64,000 nt of DNA, from the NCBI RefSeq assembly GCF_018599245.1, contig NZ_JAHEVJ010000007.1:62001-126000 (forward strand). The letters run 5' to 3'. Positions 34,310-43,432 of the stretch are shown in pieces. The notes beneath the pieces are model-generated. The model had not been told where the DNA came from. It saw nothing but the letters and a program-made list of their open reading frames with translations, and did no database searches. The position numbers were made by a program, and so were the translations under genes. Position 1 is the first letter of the stretch; each line of letters starts with the position of its first letter. This DNA is from Aliiroseovarius lamellibrachiae (lineage in GTDB: Bacteria; Pseudomonadota; Alphaproteobacteria; Rhodobacterales; Rhodobacteraceae).

Positions 34310-35182
34310 ATGGCAAAATGTGCGTTTTTGGGCTTGGGGGTCATGGGATATCCGATGGCCGGGCATTTGGTCGCCGCAGGTCACGAGGTGACGGTTTACA
34401 ATCGCACCACCGCGAAAGCAGAAGCTTGGGCCAAGGAACATGGGGGCAAATGGGCCTCGACCCCGCGCGAGGCCGCAATGGGTGCGGATTTTGTCATGTG
34501 CTGCGTGGGCAATGACGATGATCTGCGCGGCGTGGTGCTCGGCGATGCGGGCGCGCTGGCGGGCATGGCGGATGGGGCGATTTTCGTCGACCACACAACC
34601 GTGTCGGCCAAAGTCACGCGTGAACTTTATGCAGATGCGAAAACCGCTCGGGTTTCTTTTGTTGATGCCCCCGTGTCTGGCGGGCAGGCGGGCGCCGAAA
34701 ACGGTGTTCTGTCGATCATGTGTGGTGGCGATGAGGCGGCATATAACGCTGCGGAGCCGATCATGCAGGCTTACGGTCGCACCGTGAAACGCTTGGGTGA
34801 ATGTGGTGCCGGGCAACTGACCAAGATGGTCAACCAAATCTGCATCGCCGGATTGGTGCAAGGTCTGTCAGAGGGGCTGCATTTCGCCGAAAAAGCAGGC
34901 CTTGATATTCGCGAAGTGGTTGACGTGATCCAAGGGGGGGCTGCGGGCAGTTGGCAGATGGTCAACCGGCATGAAACCATGGCGGACGATCACTTTGAAC
35001 ACGGGTTTGCGGTGGATTGGATGCGCAAAGATCTGGGCATCTGTCTGGCCACCGCAGATGAGAATGGCGCGAGCCTTCCGGTCACGGCCCTCGTGGACCA
35101 ATTCTACAAAGACGTGCAGAAGATGGGCGGCGCGCGGTGGGACACATCAAGCTTGTTTAAGCGGTTGAAAGACGGCGGATAA
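34310..35182 (+). CDS. NAD(P)-dependent beta-hydroxyacid dehydrogenase (3-hydroxyisobutyrate dehydrogenase family)
   Basis: Cytoplasmic oxidoreductase of the 6-phosphogluconate dehydrogenase superfamily, 290 residues. It has the Rossmann motif GLGVMGYPMAGHL at the N-terminus, VYNRTTAKAEAW after the second strand, the substrate-binding signature DAPVSGGQAGAENG and the catalytic Lys in LTKMVNQ. Arg of the NRTT stretch suggests NADP+ preference, which is inference. Members include 3-hydroxyisobutyrate, tartronate semialdehyde and glyoxylate/succinate semialdehyde reductases; the substrate cannot be fixed. GGAAACATC precedes the ATG. Single gene, with a terminator after it. Confidence 0.88.
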   Translation: MAKCAFLGLGVMGYPMAGHLVAAGHEVTVYNRTTAKAEAWAKEHGGKWASTPREAAMGADFVMCCVGNDDDLRGVVLGDAGALAGMADGAIFVDHTTVSAKVTRELYADAKTARVSFVDAPVSGGQAGAENGVLSIMCGGDEAAYNAAEPIMQAYGRTVKRLGECGAGQLTKMVNQICIAGLVQGLSEGLHFAEKAGLDIREVVDVIQGGAAGSWQMVNRHETMADDHFEHGFAVDWMRKDLGICLATADENGASLPVTALVDQFYKDVQKMGGARWDTSSLFKRLKDGG

Positions 35183-35201
35183 CATACGATTTTACACAAA
35201 A

Positions 35202-35226
35202 AAAGGGAGGCGTGAATCCTCCCTTT
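35202..35226. terminator. Bidirectional terminator between the dehydrogenase and SYLF genes
   Basis: AAAGGGAGG (35202-35210) pairs perfectly with CCTCCCTTT (35218-35226), loop CGTGAAT. An A-run on the left and T-rich sequence on the right allow termination on either strand. Confidence 0.88.
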
Positions 35227-35244
35227 CTCATATATATCAATATC

Positions 35245-35835
35245 TTACGGAATGATGCGTGTGTATTTCGCACCCTCAAGAGCGGCCCCCGCAATCACGC
35301 CCGCTTGCCCAAACACCACCGCAACAACCGGATCGGATGAGGTGATGGTATCAGCCGTCAGGCGATCGCCCACAGTTTGGAACGCGTATTTGATGTCGGC
35401 CGACGCCACCCAGCCAGAGGCGGTGCGGAATTCTTGCAACGCTTGATCCGTCATGAAAAACAACACATGGGCGTATTGCTGTGCGCCGATTTGAAACCCA
35501 ACGCTGGCTTGGGTTTGCAGATAATAATCAACAGTGGCACCGCCCACGCGCAATGCGCCACGGCCGTAAGCACCGCCCACCACAAACCCGGCTTCTGTCA
35601 CCAGCGGCATGACCAGCATACCAGTTGCTTTCGACGCAAGCTGCTGTGTGTCAGGGTAGCGGTTGTAAAGATAGCGCAGGGTTTGATCCGCGCGGGCATC
35701 AATTTTGGTGCCATCTTGCGATCCAATACCATTGGCACAGCCTGCGACGGCCAGCCCAGCCCCGCCAAGCCCGACCATAAAGCCACGTCTGGAAAGAGGG
35801 TGAGATTGATTTGGGGAATTCTCTGATTTGCTCAT
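35245..35835 (-). CDS. SYLF (YSC84-type) domain lipoprotein
   Basis: Predicted lipid-associated protein exported to the periplasm. The 196 residues start with a twin-arginine-like segment (SRRGFMVGLGGAGLAVAGC) that ends in a lipobox, so the mature protein is likely a lipoprotein starting at Cys. The rest is one SYLF/YSC84 domain with GMLVMPLVTEAGFVVGG, GGATVDYYLQTQASVG and FGQAGVIAGAALEG. The domain binds phosphoinositides in eukaryotes; its bacterial role is unknown. Single gene with no functional neighbour. Confidence 0.86.
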   Translation of the reverse strand: MSKSENSPNQSHPLSRRGFMVGLGGAGLAVAGCANGIGSQDGTKIDARADQTLRYLYNRYPDTQQLASKATGMLVMPLVTEAGFVVGGAYGRGALRVGGATVDYYLQTQASVGFQIGAQQYAHVLFFMTDQALQEFRTASGWVASADIKYAFQTVGDRLTADTITSSDPVVAVVFGQAGVIAGAALEGAKYTRIIP

Positions 35836-36046
35836 GTTATGCCTCGTATCGCCAATTCAACTTGCGACAAGGGCGCACCCTGTTTCGCGTTGTTGAAGCC
35901 TGTGTGTCATGACAGGTCTATGCCTGTTTCTGCCTGCAATATAGCCCAATCGCACCACAGTGTCACGCACCCAGCAAGGATCACGCGGAAAATCGCTGTT
36001 GGGCGAAAAATCAACCGCTTACGCGAAATTGATGCTTTGAAAAAGC

Positions 36047-37063
36047 CTAGGCCTCTGACAGCATTTTTGCCATACGCGGGGCATAATAGGTCAAAATCCC
36101 GTCGCAGCCAGCGCGTTTGAACGCCATCAGGCTTTCGGCCATCACTTTGTCACCATCAAGCCAGCCATTGGCGGCGGCGGCTTCTTGCATCGCGTATTCG
36201 CCGGACACTTGATAGGCAAAGGTCGGCACGCCAAATTCGGTTTTCACGCGGCGGCAAATGTCCAGATAGGGCAGGCCGGGTTTGACCATAATCATATCCG
36301 CGCCTTCCATCAGATCCCGTTCCACAAGGCGCATCGCCTCATCCGTATTGGCCGGATCCATCTGATAGGTCTTTTTGTCGCCCTTCAGCGCACCAGACGC
36401 CCCAACCGCATCGCGGAACGGGCCATAATAGGCAGAGGCATATTTGGCGGTATAGGACATGATGGTCAGGTTGCGATGGTCCGCGCCTTCAATTGCGCTG
36501 CGAATGGCGCCAATGCGCCCATCCATCATATCGGATGGCCCAAGGATATCGGCGCCGGCCTCAGCCTGCGCAAGCGCCATGCGCACAAGGGCCACATTGG
36601 TTTCGTCATTCAGGATCTCGCCGTCCTGCACAATACCGTCATGCCCGTTTGCGTTATAGGGATCCAGCGCAATGTCGGTCATGATCGCAATATCCGGCAC
36701 CGCCTGTTTGATCGCCCGAATGGCGCGGTTGGACAGGTTGTCAGGGTTCCACGCCTCTTCGCAGGCCTCGGATTTCAGCGCGGGATCGGTGTAGGGAAAG
36801 AGGCAGATCGCCGGGATGCCAAGATCCGCGGCCTCATGGGCGGCCTCGACCAAGCGGTCGATGGATTTCCGGGTTACGCCGGGCATCGAAGCCACCTCTT
36901 GCTCGACATCATCCCCTTCAACCACAAACACCGGCCAAATCAGATCGTTCACACCCAAGGAATTTTCCCGAACCAAATCACGAAGCGCAGCCGAGGATCG
37001 GGTGCGGCGCAGGCGCGTCGTGGGAAATGGGGCAACGGTGCGCGAGGGAATGGGGCGGTTCAT
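36047..37063 (-). CDS. hemB: Delta-aminolevulinic acid dehydratase (porphobilinogen synthase)
   Basis: Second common step of tetrapyrrole synthesis: condenses two 5-aminolevulinates to porphobilinogen. The 338-residue protein has both active-site lysines, in MSYTAKYASAYYGPFRDA and MIMVKPGLPYLD, and the SDMMDGRIGAIR segment. The metal-site region reads IMTDIALDPYNANGHDG, without the triple-Cys zinc site, so it should be of the Mg-dependent type common in alphaproteobacteria. AGGAGAGCC precedes the ATG. It is monocistronic and divergent from a small membrane-protein gene. Confidence 0.96.
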   Translation of the reverse strand: MNRPIPSRTVAPFPTTRLRRTRSSAALRDLVRENSLGVNDLIWPVFVVEGDDVEQEVASMPGVTRKSIDRLVEAAHEAADLGIPAICLFPYTDPALKSEACEEAWNPDNLSNRAIRAIKQAVPDIAIMTDIALDPYNANGHDGIVQDGEILNDETNVALVRMALAQAEAGADILGPSDMMDGRIGAIRSAIEGADHRNLTIMSYTAKYASAYYGPFRDAVGASGALKGDKKTYQMDPANTDEAMRLVERDLMEGADMIMVKPGLPYLDICRRVKTEFGVPTFAYQVSGEYAMQEAAAANGWLDGDKVMAESLMAFKRAGCDGILTYYAPRMAKMLSEA

Positions 37064-37279
37064 CTGGCTCTCCTGACTTGATCCATATCGTCCTTGCCAC
37101 GGGATTTGCGATGGGGCAAGGGCTCAGGTCAGATCTGCGACCCGTTCACAATGGAATTTACTGTCTGTTTCGCATACGAAAACCGCTTTTCATGCGCGAA
37201 CCGCAAGCGTATGGTCGCCGAATATATTGGCCGGGCCTGATCACGATGGGGCAAGCGGTTGCAAGATAGGGCAGACAGA

Positions 37280-37804
37280 GTGGACTGGTTTTCAACACTT
37301 TTTGAAATTATCGACATGCGATCATTTTCCAATCTGTGGTATTGGATCGCGCTTGCGGTGTTGTGGTCAACCACCAGCCACTGGGTGATTGGCGTGCCTT
37401 ATGATCTGGTCCAGCGCGCAGCGCGCCACGAAGGCCAAGCGCAGGTCGATCTGGAGCTGTTGACCCGCATCTATTGCTCGCGCTTGCTTTATATCGCGGC
37501 AACCTCTGGTCTGTGGCTGCTGGGCTTTGCCTGTGCCGCCCTTACCAGCCTGTTTTTGCTTGGTTTTGTCTATGGGGTTGAGTTTGCGCAGGCCCTGTTG
37601 CTGATCGCCTTTCCCATGACATTGGTTGGGGTGATGTCGCTTAACACAGCGCGGATCATTCAAGATCAAACGCTGGATGGTATCGATTTGCGGGACCGGT
37701 TGAACCGCCATCGCATCCAGACACAAGTGCTTGGTATGCTTTCGATTTTTGTCACCTCCATGTGGGGGATGTATCAAAACCTGTCGCTGCATGCCTGGAG
37801 CTGA
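37280..37804 (+). CDS. Conserved small inner-membrane protein
   Basis: I do not recognise a characterised function. From GTG 37280 (174 residues) the protein has four hydrophobic segments: WYWIALAVLWSTTSHWV, LLYIAATSGLWLLGFACAALTSLF, FAQALLLIAFPMTLVGVMS and QVLGMLSIFVTSMWGMY. The start of the conserved part, WFSTLFEIIDMRSFSNLWYW, looks like a Rhodobacterales-wide protein sometimes labelled a component of the SufBCD complex, but no suf gene is near and that label may be unfounded. GTG 37280 has AGGG eight bases before it; TTG 37259 and ATG 37316 are alternatives. It lies 68 bases upstream of mfd on the same strand. Confidence 0.7.
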   Translation: MDWFSTLFEIIDMRSFSNLWYWIALAVLWSTTSHWVIGVPYDLVQRAARHEGQAQVDLELLTRIYCSRLLYIAATSGLWLLGFACAALTSLFLLGFVYGVEFAQALLLIAFPMTLVGVMSLNTARIIQDQTLDGIDLRDRLNRHRIQTQVLGMLSIFVTSMWGMYQNLSLHAWS

Positions 37805-37838
37805 TCTGGCGTGAGCCTATTTGAACGCGGCGCAGGGC

Positions 37839-37866
37839 TTGACACCACGCCACGCTCCGTTACCTC
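37839..37866 (+). promoter_or_regulatory. Possible mfd promoter
   Basis: TTGACA (37839-37844) is a perfect -35 hexamer; 16 bases further TACCTC (37861-37866) is a weak -10. The implied transcription start would fall at about the mfd ATG, so the mRNA could be nearly leaderless. The -10 is poor, so this is tentative. Confidence 0.3.
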
Positions 37867-37872
37867 AATCCT

Positions 37873-40800
37873 ATGACACATGTGCTTTTATCCGGTGCCC
37901 CCGAAGGGTTTGACGCGCAGCTTTTGCTGAAAGAACTTGATCGCAGCGAGGCCCCCGTTCTCCATGTCGCGCGTGACGATAAACGCATGGCCGCGATGAA
38001 AGAAGCGCTGTCATTTTTTGCCCCCGGCGTGACCGTGGTACAATTCCCCGGATGGGATTGCCTGCCGTTTGACCGCATGTCGCCAAACGCCGATGTGTCC
38101 GCCACCCGTATGGCCACTTTGGCGGGGCTGGCGACGGGGGCTTTGTCTGGCAAATTTGTCCTTCTAACGACACTGAATGCGGCCACCCAAAAACTGCCCG
38201 CGCGATCAGTGCTTGAGGGGGCAAGTTTTTCGGCCCGTGTGGATTATCAACTCGACGTGGACAAGCTGCGCAGCTTTTTGGTGCGCATGGGCTTCAGCCA
38301 GTCGCCCACAGTGATGGAACCGGGTGATTTTGCCGTGCGCGGCGGCATCATCGACATCTATCCGCCCGGCGAAAGCGGCCCGGTTCGGTTGGATCTGTTT
38401 GGCGATGTTTTGGATGGGATCCGCCGTTTTGACCCCGTCACCCAGCGCACAACCGACAAGCTGAAGGGCATCGACCTTGCCCCGGTATCCGAGGTGCTGT
38501 TGGATGAGGCATCCATCACGCGGTTTCGGCAAAACTACCGGATCGAATTTGGCGCGGCAGGGTCGGATGATCCGCTTTACGAAGCGGTTTCAGCTGGCCG
38601 TAAACATCAAGGCGTGGAGCATTGGCTGCCGTTTTTCCACGAAAAGCTGGAAACGCTGTTTGATTACCTGCCGGATGCGTCCATTCTGTTGGATGATCAC
38701 CTGACCGCCGCCCGCCTGTCGCGGTGGGACAGTATCGAAGACCAATATGAGACCCGAAAAATCGCCATGAAAGCCAAAAACCGGATGGACACGGTGTATA
38801 AACCCTGTCCGGCAGAGCTTTTGTATTTGGATGATGCCGCGTGGGACGCGCAGATCAAATCACGCCGTGTGGTGCAGTTTTCGGCGTTGCCACAGGCCAC
38901 AGGCCCCGGTGTTGTGGATGGTGGCGGGCGCATCGGGCGCAATTTCTCGCCCGAGCGCCAACAGGAAAACGTCAATCTGTTTGAGGCGTTGGCGGCCCAC
39001 ATTAAGACAAAATCCAGCATGCCTGTAATTGTCGCAAGCTACTCCGAAGGGGCGCGCGAACGCTTAACCGGGCTGCTGGCCGACGAAGGGTTGATCGGCG
39101 CCACGCCGATCGACAGCTTCCGCGATGTGCCCGACAGCGGCGGCGGGACCTATCTCGCGGTTTGGCCGCTGGAACATGGGTTTGAAACCCCACATATCAC
39201 AGTGATTTCCGAACAAGACGTGCTGGGCGATCGGCTGATCCGCGGTCAGAAACGCAAACGCCGGGCTGAGAATTTCCTGACCGAGGCCAACAGCCTGTCG
39301 GCGGGCGATTTGGTGGTGCATGTGGATCACGGCGTTGGCCGCTTTATGGGGTTGGAAACTGTCACCGCAATGGGCGCGCCGCATGAATGTCTTTTGCTGG
39401 AATATATGGGCGGCGACCGTCTGTTTATTCCGGTGGAAAACATCGAGCTTCTGTCGAAATTCGGCCAAGACACCGGGCTTTTGGACAAGCTCGGCGGTGG
39501 GGCGTGGCAGGCGAAAAAGGCCAAGCTTAAGGAACGTATCCGCGAAATTGCCGATAAGCTGATCCGGTTGGCCGCTGAACGCGAGCTGCGCAAAGCCCCG
39601 ATTTTGCAAGCCCCCCACCACGCGTGGGAAGAGTTTTCGGCCCGGTTCCCATATCAGGAAACCGACGACCAAATGGGCGCAATCGAGGATGTGATTGATG
39701 ACATGGCCACCGGTCGCCCGATGGATCGGTTGATCTGTGGCGACGTGGGCTTTGGCAAAACCGAAGTGGCCATGCGCGCCGCCTTTGTGGCCGCCATGTG
39801 TGGACAACAAGTGGCCGTGATTGCGCCGACCACTTTGCTGGCCCGCCAGCATTACAAAAGCTTTGCGGAACGCTTCCGTGGCTTTCCAATCAATGTCGGG
39901 CAACTCAGCCGGTTTGTGGGCCAGAAAGAGGTCAAACTGACGCGAGATGGCATTTCACGCGGCACGATGGATATCGTGGTCGGCACCCATGCGCTTTTGG
40001 CAAAAGACGTGCGGTTCAAAGACCTCGGTTTGTTGATTGTCGATGAAGAACAACGCTTTGGCGTGAGCCATAAAGAACGCCTGAAAGAAATGCGATCGGA
40101 TGTGCATGTGCTGACCCTGTCTGCCACGCCGATCCCGCGCACCTTGCAAATGTCGCTGTCTGGGGTGCGGGATCTGTCGATCATCGGCACGCCGCCGGTG
40201 GACCGTTTGTCGATCCGCACCTATGTCTCGGAATTCGACTCTGTGACCCTGCGCGAAGCCCTGCTGCGTGAACATTACCGAGGCGGGCAGTCGTTTTTCG
40301 TCGCCCCACGCGTGAAGGATTTGCCCGAGCTTCAGGCCTTTTTGGAAAACCATGTGCCAGAGGTCAGCTTTGTCATCGCTCATGGGCAAATGGCGGCAGG
40401 CGAGCTGGATACCCGGATGAACGCGTTTTATGACGGGAAATATGACGTGCTTTTGGCGACCAGCATCGTTGAAAGCGGGATTGATATTCCCACCGCCAAT
40501 ACGATGATTGTGCATCGCGCGGACATGTTTGGTCTGGCGCAGCTTTATCAAATCCGTGGCCGTGTGGGGCGATCCAAAACCCGCGCTTATGCCTATCTGA
40601 CCACCAAACCGCGTGTCCCGCTGACGGCCACGGCCGAAAAACGCTTGCGGGTGCTGGGATCCTTGGATGCGCTGGGGGCGGGGTTCACGCTCGCCAGTCA
40701 GGATCTGGACATTCGCGGGGCGGGCAATTTGGTTGGCGAAGAGCAATCCGGCCAGATGCGCGAAGTGGGCTATGAGCTTTACCAACAGATGCTGGAAGAG

Positions 40801-41322
40801 GCGATTGCCAAGATCAAATCAGGGCAGCTTGAAGGGTTGTCCGAGGCGGATACCGGTTGGGCGCCGCAAATCAACTTGGGCGTTCCTGTTTTGATCCCAG
40901 ATACTTACGTGCCCGATCTTGATGTGCGTCTGGGTCTTTATCGCCGGCTGTCTGGCCTGTCGACCAAGGTGGAATTGGAAGGCTTTGCCGCAGAGTTGAT
41001 CGACCGGTTCGGGACTTTGCCGAAAGAGGTCAACACGCTTTTGTTGATTGTGCGCATCAAAGGCATGTGTAAACGCGCGGGGATTGCGAAACTGGATGGT
41101 GGGCCAAAGGGCGCGACAATCCAGTTCCACAACGACAAATTCGCCTCTCCGCACGGGTTGATCGAGTTTATTCAGGCCCAAGACGGCTTGGCCAAAGTGC
41201 GCGACAATAAGATTGTCGTGCGACGTGACTGGCGCAAAACCTCTGACAAGATCAAAGGGGCCTTTGCGATTGCGCAGGATCTTGCGATCAAGGTGAAAGA
41301 GGCCACAAAACAAAAGGGTTAG
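37873..41322 (+). CDS. mfd: Transcription-repair coupling factor
   Basis: DNA translocase that removes RNA polymerase stalled at lesions and recruits UvrA. At 1149 residues it has full family length: UvrB-homology modules in the first 350 residues (LDVDKLRSFLVRMGFSQ, RGGIIDIYP), the RNA polymerase interaction domain near 470-540 (AGDLVVHVDHGVGRFMGLET), helicase motifs with Walker A CGDVGFGKTEVAMRA, DEEQRFG, TATPIPRT-like LSATPIPRTLQMS, and QIRGRVGRSKTRAYAYL (motif VI), plus the C-terminal TRCF domain. No internal break. ATG 37873 is the only sensible start. Confidence 0.97.
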   Translation: MTHVLLSGAPEGFDAQLLLKELDRSEAPVLHVARDDKRMAAMKEALSFFAPGVTVVQFPGWDCLPFDRMSPNADVSATRMATLAGLATGALSGKFVLLTTLNAATQKLPARSVLEGASFSARVDYQLDVDKLRSFLVRMGFSQSPTVMEPGDFAVRGGIIDIYPPGESGPVRLDLFGDVLDGIRRFDPVTQRTTDKLKGIDLAPVSEVLLDEASITRFRQNYRIEFGAAGSDDPLYEAVSAGRKHQGVEHWLPFFHEKLETLFDYLPDASILLDDHLTAARLSRWDSIEDQYETRKIAMKAKNRMDTVYKPCPAELLYLDDAAWDAQIKSRRVVQFSALPQATGPGVVDGGGRIGRNFSPERQQENVNLFEALAAHIKTKSSMPVIVASYSEGARERLTGLLADEGLIGATPIDSFRDVPDSGGGTYLAVWPLEHGFETPHITVISEQDVLGDRLIRGQKRKRRAENFLTEANSLSAGDLVVHVDHGVGRFMGLETVTAMGAPHECLLLEYMGGDRLFIPVENIELLSKFGQDTGLLDKLGGGAWQAKKAKLKERIREIADKLIRLAAERELRKAPILQAPHHAWEEFSARFPYQETDDQMGAIEDVIDDMATGRPMDRLICGDVGFGKTEVAMRAAFVAAMCGQQVAVIAPTTLLARQHYKSFAERFRGFPINVGQLSRFVGQKEVKLTRDGISRGTMDIVVGTHALLAKDVRFKDLGLLIVDEEQRFGVSHKERLKEMRSDVHVLTLSATPIPRTLQMSLSGVRDLSIIGTPPVDRLSIRTYVSEFDSVTLREALLREHYRGGQSFFVAPRVKDLPELQAFLENHVPEVSFVIAHGQMAAGELDTRMNAFYDGKYDVLLATSIVESGIDIPTANTMIVHRADMFGLAQLYQIRGRVGRSKTRAYAYLTTKPRVPLTATAEKRLRVLGSLDALGAGFTLASQDLDIRGAGNLVGEEQSGQMREVGYELYQQMLEEAIAKIKSGQLEGLSEADTGWAPQINLGVPVLIPDTYVPDLDVRLGLYRRLSGLSTKVELEGFAAELIDRFGTLPKEVNTLLLIVRIKGMCKRAGIAKLDGGPKGATIQFHNDKFASPHGLIEFIQAQDGLAKVRDNKIVVRRDWRKTSDKIKGAFAIAQDLAIKVKEATKQKG

Positions 41323-41375
41323 GGCCTTAGGCGGCCTTAACATTGGTCCGGCAGTGTCGACGCAATGGCGGGGCG

Positions 41376-42593
41376 CTAGTTCGGGTTGTGGCGGTCAATT
41401 TGGATCAAGATAAACGACAAACCGGAACAGATCGTCACCCCAACCAACAGCGGTAAGGGGGTGCCATTAAAGGCCAAGCCAACTGGCCCGGCGATAAGCA
41501 CGGCAAGCATCGTCGGAAGCGCGCCAATCACGGCCGCAGCAGTGCCCGCAACATGGCCAAGCGGTTGAATTGCCAGCGCGTTCAGGTTTCCAAAGCTCAG
41601 CCCGTTCAGGAAAAACAGCGTAATCGACCAGGCGACAAACAACCAAAGCGCAAAGGCCCCCTCTGGGGACAGCAGGGTCCAGACAATCAGCGTTGTCCCC
41701 GCCAGAACCGTTTGCGCGGCAAAGCCAGCCATCGCCAGACGACGCATGCCAACGCGAACCACCAAAACCGAGTTCAGGAACCCCGCGCCCGCCGATAAGA
41801 TCGTGACCAGAGCGAAGTAATAAGGAAAGGAGGTGCCAGTCCCCAGAACATCGACGAAAATCTGCTGGGCTGAACTGAGATAGGCCATCAACTGCCCAAA
41901 GGCAAAGGTGATGACGGTCATGTAAAGCAGGGTGACACGGTTGCTCAGCACCATGCCAAAGCCCTCAATCACCGGCTTAAACCGCAACGCTCGACGCTTT
42001 TCTGTCGGCAAGGTTTCCGGTTGGCGCAGCCAGAACCAGGCCAGGATCAACATCGCGACGATAATATATGTGGTGAACATGTGGCGCCACCCAAAGGACA
42101 GGATCACCCATTGCCCAAACATCGGGGCGATGGCCGGCACCAATACAAAAAAAGAAAAGGCAATCGATGTCACTCGGGCCATCAGGCGCCCTTCATAGAG
42201 ATCGCGGGTCAACGCCATCGCACTGGTGCGCGGACCGGCCGCCCCCAAACCTTGTACAAAACGCCAAAACAACAGCGCCTCAAGAGACTGCGCCGTGATT
42301 GCCGCCGCCGCAGCGATCATATAAAGCGCAAACCCGGCGCCCATCGACACACGTCGCCCGAAGGCATCGGACAAGGGGCCAAAGAACAACTGCCCTAAGC
42401 CCGCGCCAACCACAAATGCCGTAATCACCAATTGCGCGCGGTTCACATTGTCCGGCACCATTTCGCTGGCAATCTCAGGCAAGCCCGGCAGGATGGAGTC
42501 GATGGAAAACGCCACCATCGAGGACAGCGCCGCCAAAAGCGCGATAAACTCAAACAGCGGCAGCGGTTTTTTAGGGGTGAAAATCGAACTCAA
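41376..42593 (-). CDS. MFS multidrug efflux transporter (Bcr/CflA family)
   Basis: Inner-membrane drug/H+ antiporter, 405 residues with twelve predicted segments. Motif A is visible as GPLSDAFGRRVSMG after TM2, and motif C-like GLGAAGPRTSAMALTRDLYEG in TM4-5, as in Bcr/CflA proteins. Likely exports small amphiphilic compounds; the specific substrate is unknown. The start appears to be TTG at 42593, overlapping the stop of the DsbA-like gene by four bases, so the two are translationally coupled. Confidence 0.88.
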   Translation of the reverse strand: MSSIFTPKKPLPLFEFIALLAALSSMVAFSIDSILPGLPEIASEMVPDNVNRAQLVITAFVVGAGLGQLFFGPLSDAFGRRVSMGAGFALYMIAAAAAITAQSLEALLFWRFVQGLGAAGPRTSAMALTRDLYEGRLMARVTSIAFSFFVLVPAIAPMFGQWVILSFGWRHMFTTYIIVAMLILAWFWLRQPETLPTEKRRALRFKPVIEGFGMVLSNRVTLLYMTVITFAFGQLMAYLSSAQQIFVDVLGTGTSFPYYFALVTILSAGAGFLNSVLVVRVGMRRLAMAGFAAQTVLAGTTLIVWTLLSPEGAFALWLFVAWSITLFFLNGLSFGNLNALAIQPLGHVAGTAAAVIGALPTMLAVLIAGPVGLAFNGTPLPLLVGVTICSGLSFILIQIDRHNPN

Positions 42594-43246
42594 GTTGCCT
42601 CGCTTGGGGCAGCGTCAATCTGCTCCAAAATTTCGTCGATCACGCCCACCCACAGATCTGCCGGTTGTGCGCCAGGAACAACATGTTGATTTGAAATAAC
42701 AAAAGTAGGAACTGAATTAACACCCTTGGCGCGGGCATCCGCATCACGCGCAGAGATTTCCTCGCCGTCCGCGTCAGAGGCCAACAGCCGCGCGACTACA
42801 TCACGCTCCATCCCGGCCTCTGCCGCCAGATCCGCCAGAACCTCCAGGTCGCCCAGGTCTTTGCCTTCAACAAAATAGGCTTTGAACAAGCGATCCACCA
42901 TGGCGTTTTGCTTTTCTTCAAGCCCAGCCCATTGGATCAACCGGTGGGCGTTCAGCGTGTTGGGCGTGCGGGTGATGGCCTCTAGATTGATCTCAAGCCC
43001 GCTGTCCTCTGCCTCTTGGACCACAGGCAAATAGGCTTGGATCGCGCCCTCTTTGCCGCCGAATTTCGCCTCAAGATACGCGCGGCGATCCATGCCGTCT
43101 GCCGGCATGTCAGGGTTCAGCTGAAAAGGATGCCATTGGATCAGAAAGGGGTGGTTTGGTCGTGCCTCTAGCGCGCGTTGCAATCGGGCTTTCCCGATGT
43201 AGCACCACGGGCAAATTGGGTCTGAGAAAATATCCAAACGGATCAT
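42590..43246 (-). CDS. DsbA family oxidoreductase (FrnE/HCCA isomerase-like)
   Basis: Thioredoxin-fold protein of the DsbA-like FrnE group, 218 residues from ATG 43246. The CPWC active site lies at residues 12-15 in DPICPWCYIG, followed by the inserted helical domain and a C-terminal VNSVPTFVISNQHVVPGAQ stretch with the cis-Pro loop (SVPTF). No signal peptide is seen, so it is probably cytoplasmic. Related 2-hydroxychromene-2-carboxylate isomerases bind glutathione, but the intact CxxC favours a disulfide/redox role. Coupled to the downstream MFS exporter gene. The frame extends 39 codons further upstream without homology-like sequence. Confidence 0.88.
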   Translation of the reverse strand: MIRLDIFSDPICPWCYIGKARLQRALEARPNHPFLIQWHPFQLNPDMPADGMDRRAYLEAKFGGKEGAIQAYLPVVQEAEDSGLEINLEAITRTPNTLNAHRLIQWAGLEEKQNAMVDRLFKAYFVEGKDLGDLEVLADLAAEAGMERDVVARLLASDADGEEISARDADARAKGVNSVPTFVISNQHVVPGAQPADLWVGVIDEILEQIDAAPSEAT

Positions 43247-43432
43247 CGCACTCTCCTCTTCAGACACTCGCCTTATCGTGGATTTGCAGTGATGAAAAGG
43301 GGGGAGAGGCGCAACTTGGAAAATACTTAGCACGTTAAGCAAATACCCCCGTGTTACAACCAACCCAAAAAAGGCGACGCAAAAGGGACCCAGTCAGTGT
43401 GGCGATGTTTTGTCCAAACCCGTGTTTCACTT

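Noticed and set aside
34232-34861. 210-residue upstream extension of the acylase frame
   Set aside because: It overlaps the divergent dehydrogenase gene and lies before a normal signal/anchor segment, so it is antisense shadow.
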